A stretch of 62,000 nt of DNA from Symbiodinium natans (lineage: Eukaryota > Sar > Dinophyceae > Suessiales > Symbiodiniaceae), in the NCBI GenBank assembly GCA_905221605.1, contig CAJNDS010002372.1, positions 1-62,000 on the forward strand, given 5' to 3'. The notes under the pieces are model-generated. The model made no database searches, was not told the DNA's origin, and saw only the letters and a list, made by a program, of their open reading frames with translations. Position 1 is the stretch's first letter; every line of letters starts with the position of its first letter. Position numbers and translations under genes: made by a program. Shown piece by piece: positions 61,030 to 62,000 of the stretch.

Positions 61030-62000
61030 TCAGCGCTGGATGAACCTCAGATTTTGGGGGGGTTTGGCGCTTTGGACACCCTCAAACCGAAACCCAGATT
61101 AGGGATTGCATGGGATTAAGCCTTCAGGGTTTGGCTTCAGCGTGGGCCCAGGCCACACAACTCCCCAAGCTCTCAAAGCCCTAAGAAACCTAAACCCTAA
61201 ACCCTAAACCCCTAACCCCAAACCCCGAAACCCTAAGAACCCCCCCCAATTTGTGGGCCCAAGGTGCTGCATGGAGCTGATCGCGCCGAGGAAGAAGACG
61301 GTTGGGATCTCAAAGGGTTTAGGGTTTCTAGGGCCTTCTTTGAGTTTGGGGGCTTTAGGCTTCTTGGCGTCTGTAGCTGTAGAGTTTTAAGGGGCTTCAG
61401 GTTTTAGGGCTTCATGCAGGATTTAGAATTCTGGGCGTAGGGTGGGGGAACTGTGGATTTCTTTTGCATGAGGGACTTTAGAGAGGGACTTTAGAGTTTA
61501 CACAGGGCATGCAAGCTTTAGGGCTTAGGATTGTCGGATAACCTAAATCCGTGGGGGCTTTCGGGAAGTAAAGAGGTCTTCAAAGAATCTCGAAGGGCTT
61601 TGGGATTTTGAAGGTCTTCCTTGCTTGAAGATGCAACTTGGAGACTTGCATGTCTTTTTCAGGGGCTTTATGGTGGGGGCAATGTCTAATTAGGCTTTAA
61701 CACTCCGGGGCTCTCCAAAACCCTAAAGCTTCTCAACCCCACGCTTTAGGGCTTTGAGGTTCGGGTTGAGGGACCTAAATCTCATGCCCGCAAATCGGCT
61801 GGGAAGTCTTCGACTCTGCGAGGAGGCTTAAGAGAGATTTCGAGGGTTCAGGGGGAAATTTGGGGGCTTAGGGGGGTTAGGGATGTAGGGATGTAGGATT
61901 TTAGGGGCTGGAGGGATTTAGGGGTTTAGGGGAGGGATTTGGCCGGGTCACCACCAAGGCGTGGATGGCCAGCCATCGGAAGGTAAAGATCGGGTAGGCG
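61030..62000 (-). CDS. psbF: psbF copy 3 (truncated by window), with extra intron
   Basis: The exon 61,952-62,000 ([16 protein letters not shown], cut by the window end) has a GT donor. The next exon, 61,267-61,307, reads [13 protein letters not shown] and ends in CA; after 221 bases (61,046-61,266) a final exon, 61,030-61,045, supplies G-TTC-ATC-CAG-CGC-TGA (QFIQR, stop). The intervening DNA starts GC and ends AG, so it reads as a GC-AG intron absent from copies 1 and 2. It is rich in TTTAGGG-type words. Same function as the other copies; presequence exons would lie beyond the window. Confidence 0.75.

Overview
The window looks like nuclear DNA of a dinoflagellate, probably a photosynthetic one (Symbiodiniaceae-like is a guess). 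Four observations support this. Plant/alveolate-type telomeric heptamers (TTTAGGG and variants) are scattered through all host DNA in both orientations. Both LTRs of a Copia retrotransposon carry a near-copy of the dinoflagellate spliced leader. Exon islands have GT and GC donors and AG|G-type acceptors. Three same-strand copies of nuclear psbF (cytochrome b559 beta) occur, and the best preserved has signal-peptide and FVPP-type transit exons.

Layout. 1-15.6 kb: degenerate telomeric repeats with short exon-like islands (one PPR-like), a 25-copy satellite (4.95-5.96 kb), a small MITE, a foldback element and a 51-base C run. 15.65-30.5 kb (minus strand): psbF copy 1, apparently interrupted in an intron by a nearly intact 9.9-kb Ty1/Copia element (18,665-28,540). 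That element encodes Gag, two tandem retropepsin-like lobes, a C5-methyltransferase-like domain, a DD35E integrase, a 2-oxoglutarate/Fe(II) oxygenase-like domain, RT, RNase H and a membrane/zinc tail. 32.4-32.6 kb and 51.7-52.4 kb: inverted copies of a host repeat. Between them, 32.7-49.7 kb is a sharply AT-rich, about 17-kb endogenous polinton-like virus (PLV): packaging ATPase, double-jelly-roll major capsid protein, penton-like minor capsid protein, lipase, S74-type fibre, DNA polymerase B-helicase fusion, rve integrase and small unknown genes. 49.7-53.6 kb: host repeats with a decayed second integrase fragment. 53.67-58.5 kb and 61.03-62 kb (minus): psbF copies 2 and 3; copy 3 has an extra GC-AG intron.

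How it fits together. The PLV has a full morphogenesis module (MCP, penton, ATPase, lipase, fibre) and an integration/replication module (integrase, PolB-helicase). Most large genes are now broken by frameshifts or stops, while integrase, lipase and several small genes are open, so it is probably a decaying provirus. Two kinds of structure stand out in it. Perfect or near-perfect hairpins sit at gene 3' ends and often contain the stop codons, as in mimivirus-type 3'-end signals. Four copies of a GC-rich palindromic element lie inside protein-coding sequence of this AT-rich virus. The Copia element combines a DNA-methyltransferase-like and a dioxygenase-like domain in one polyprotein. Frameshifts could in part be assembly errors, but the 5.2-kb Copia pol frame is uninterrupted, which argues that local base accuracy is good.
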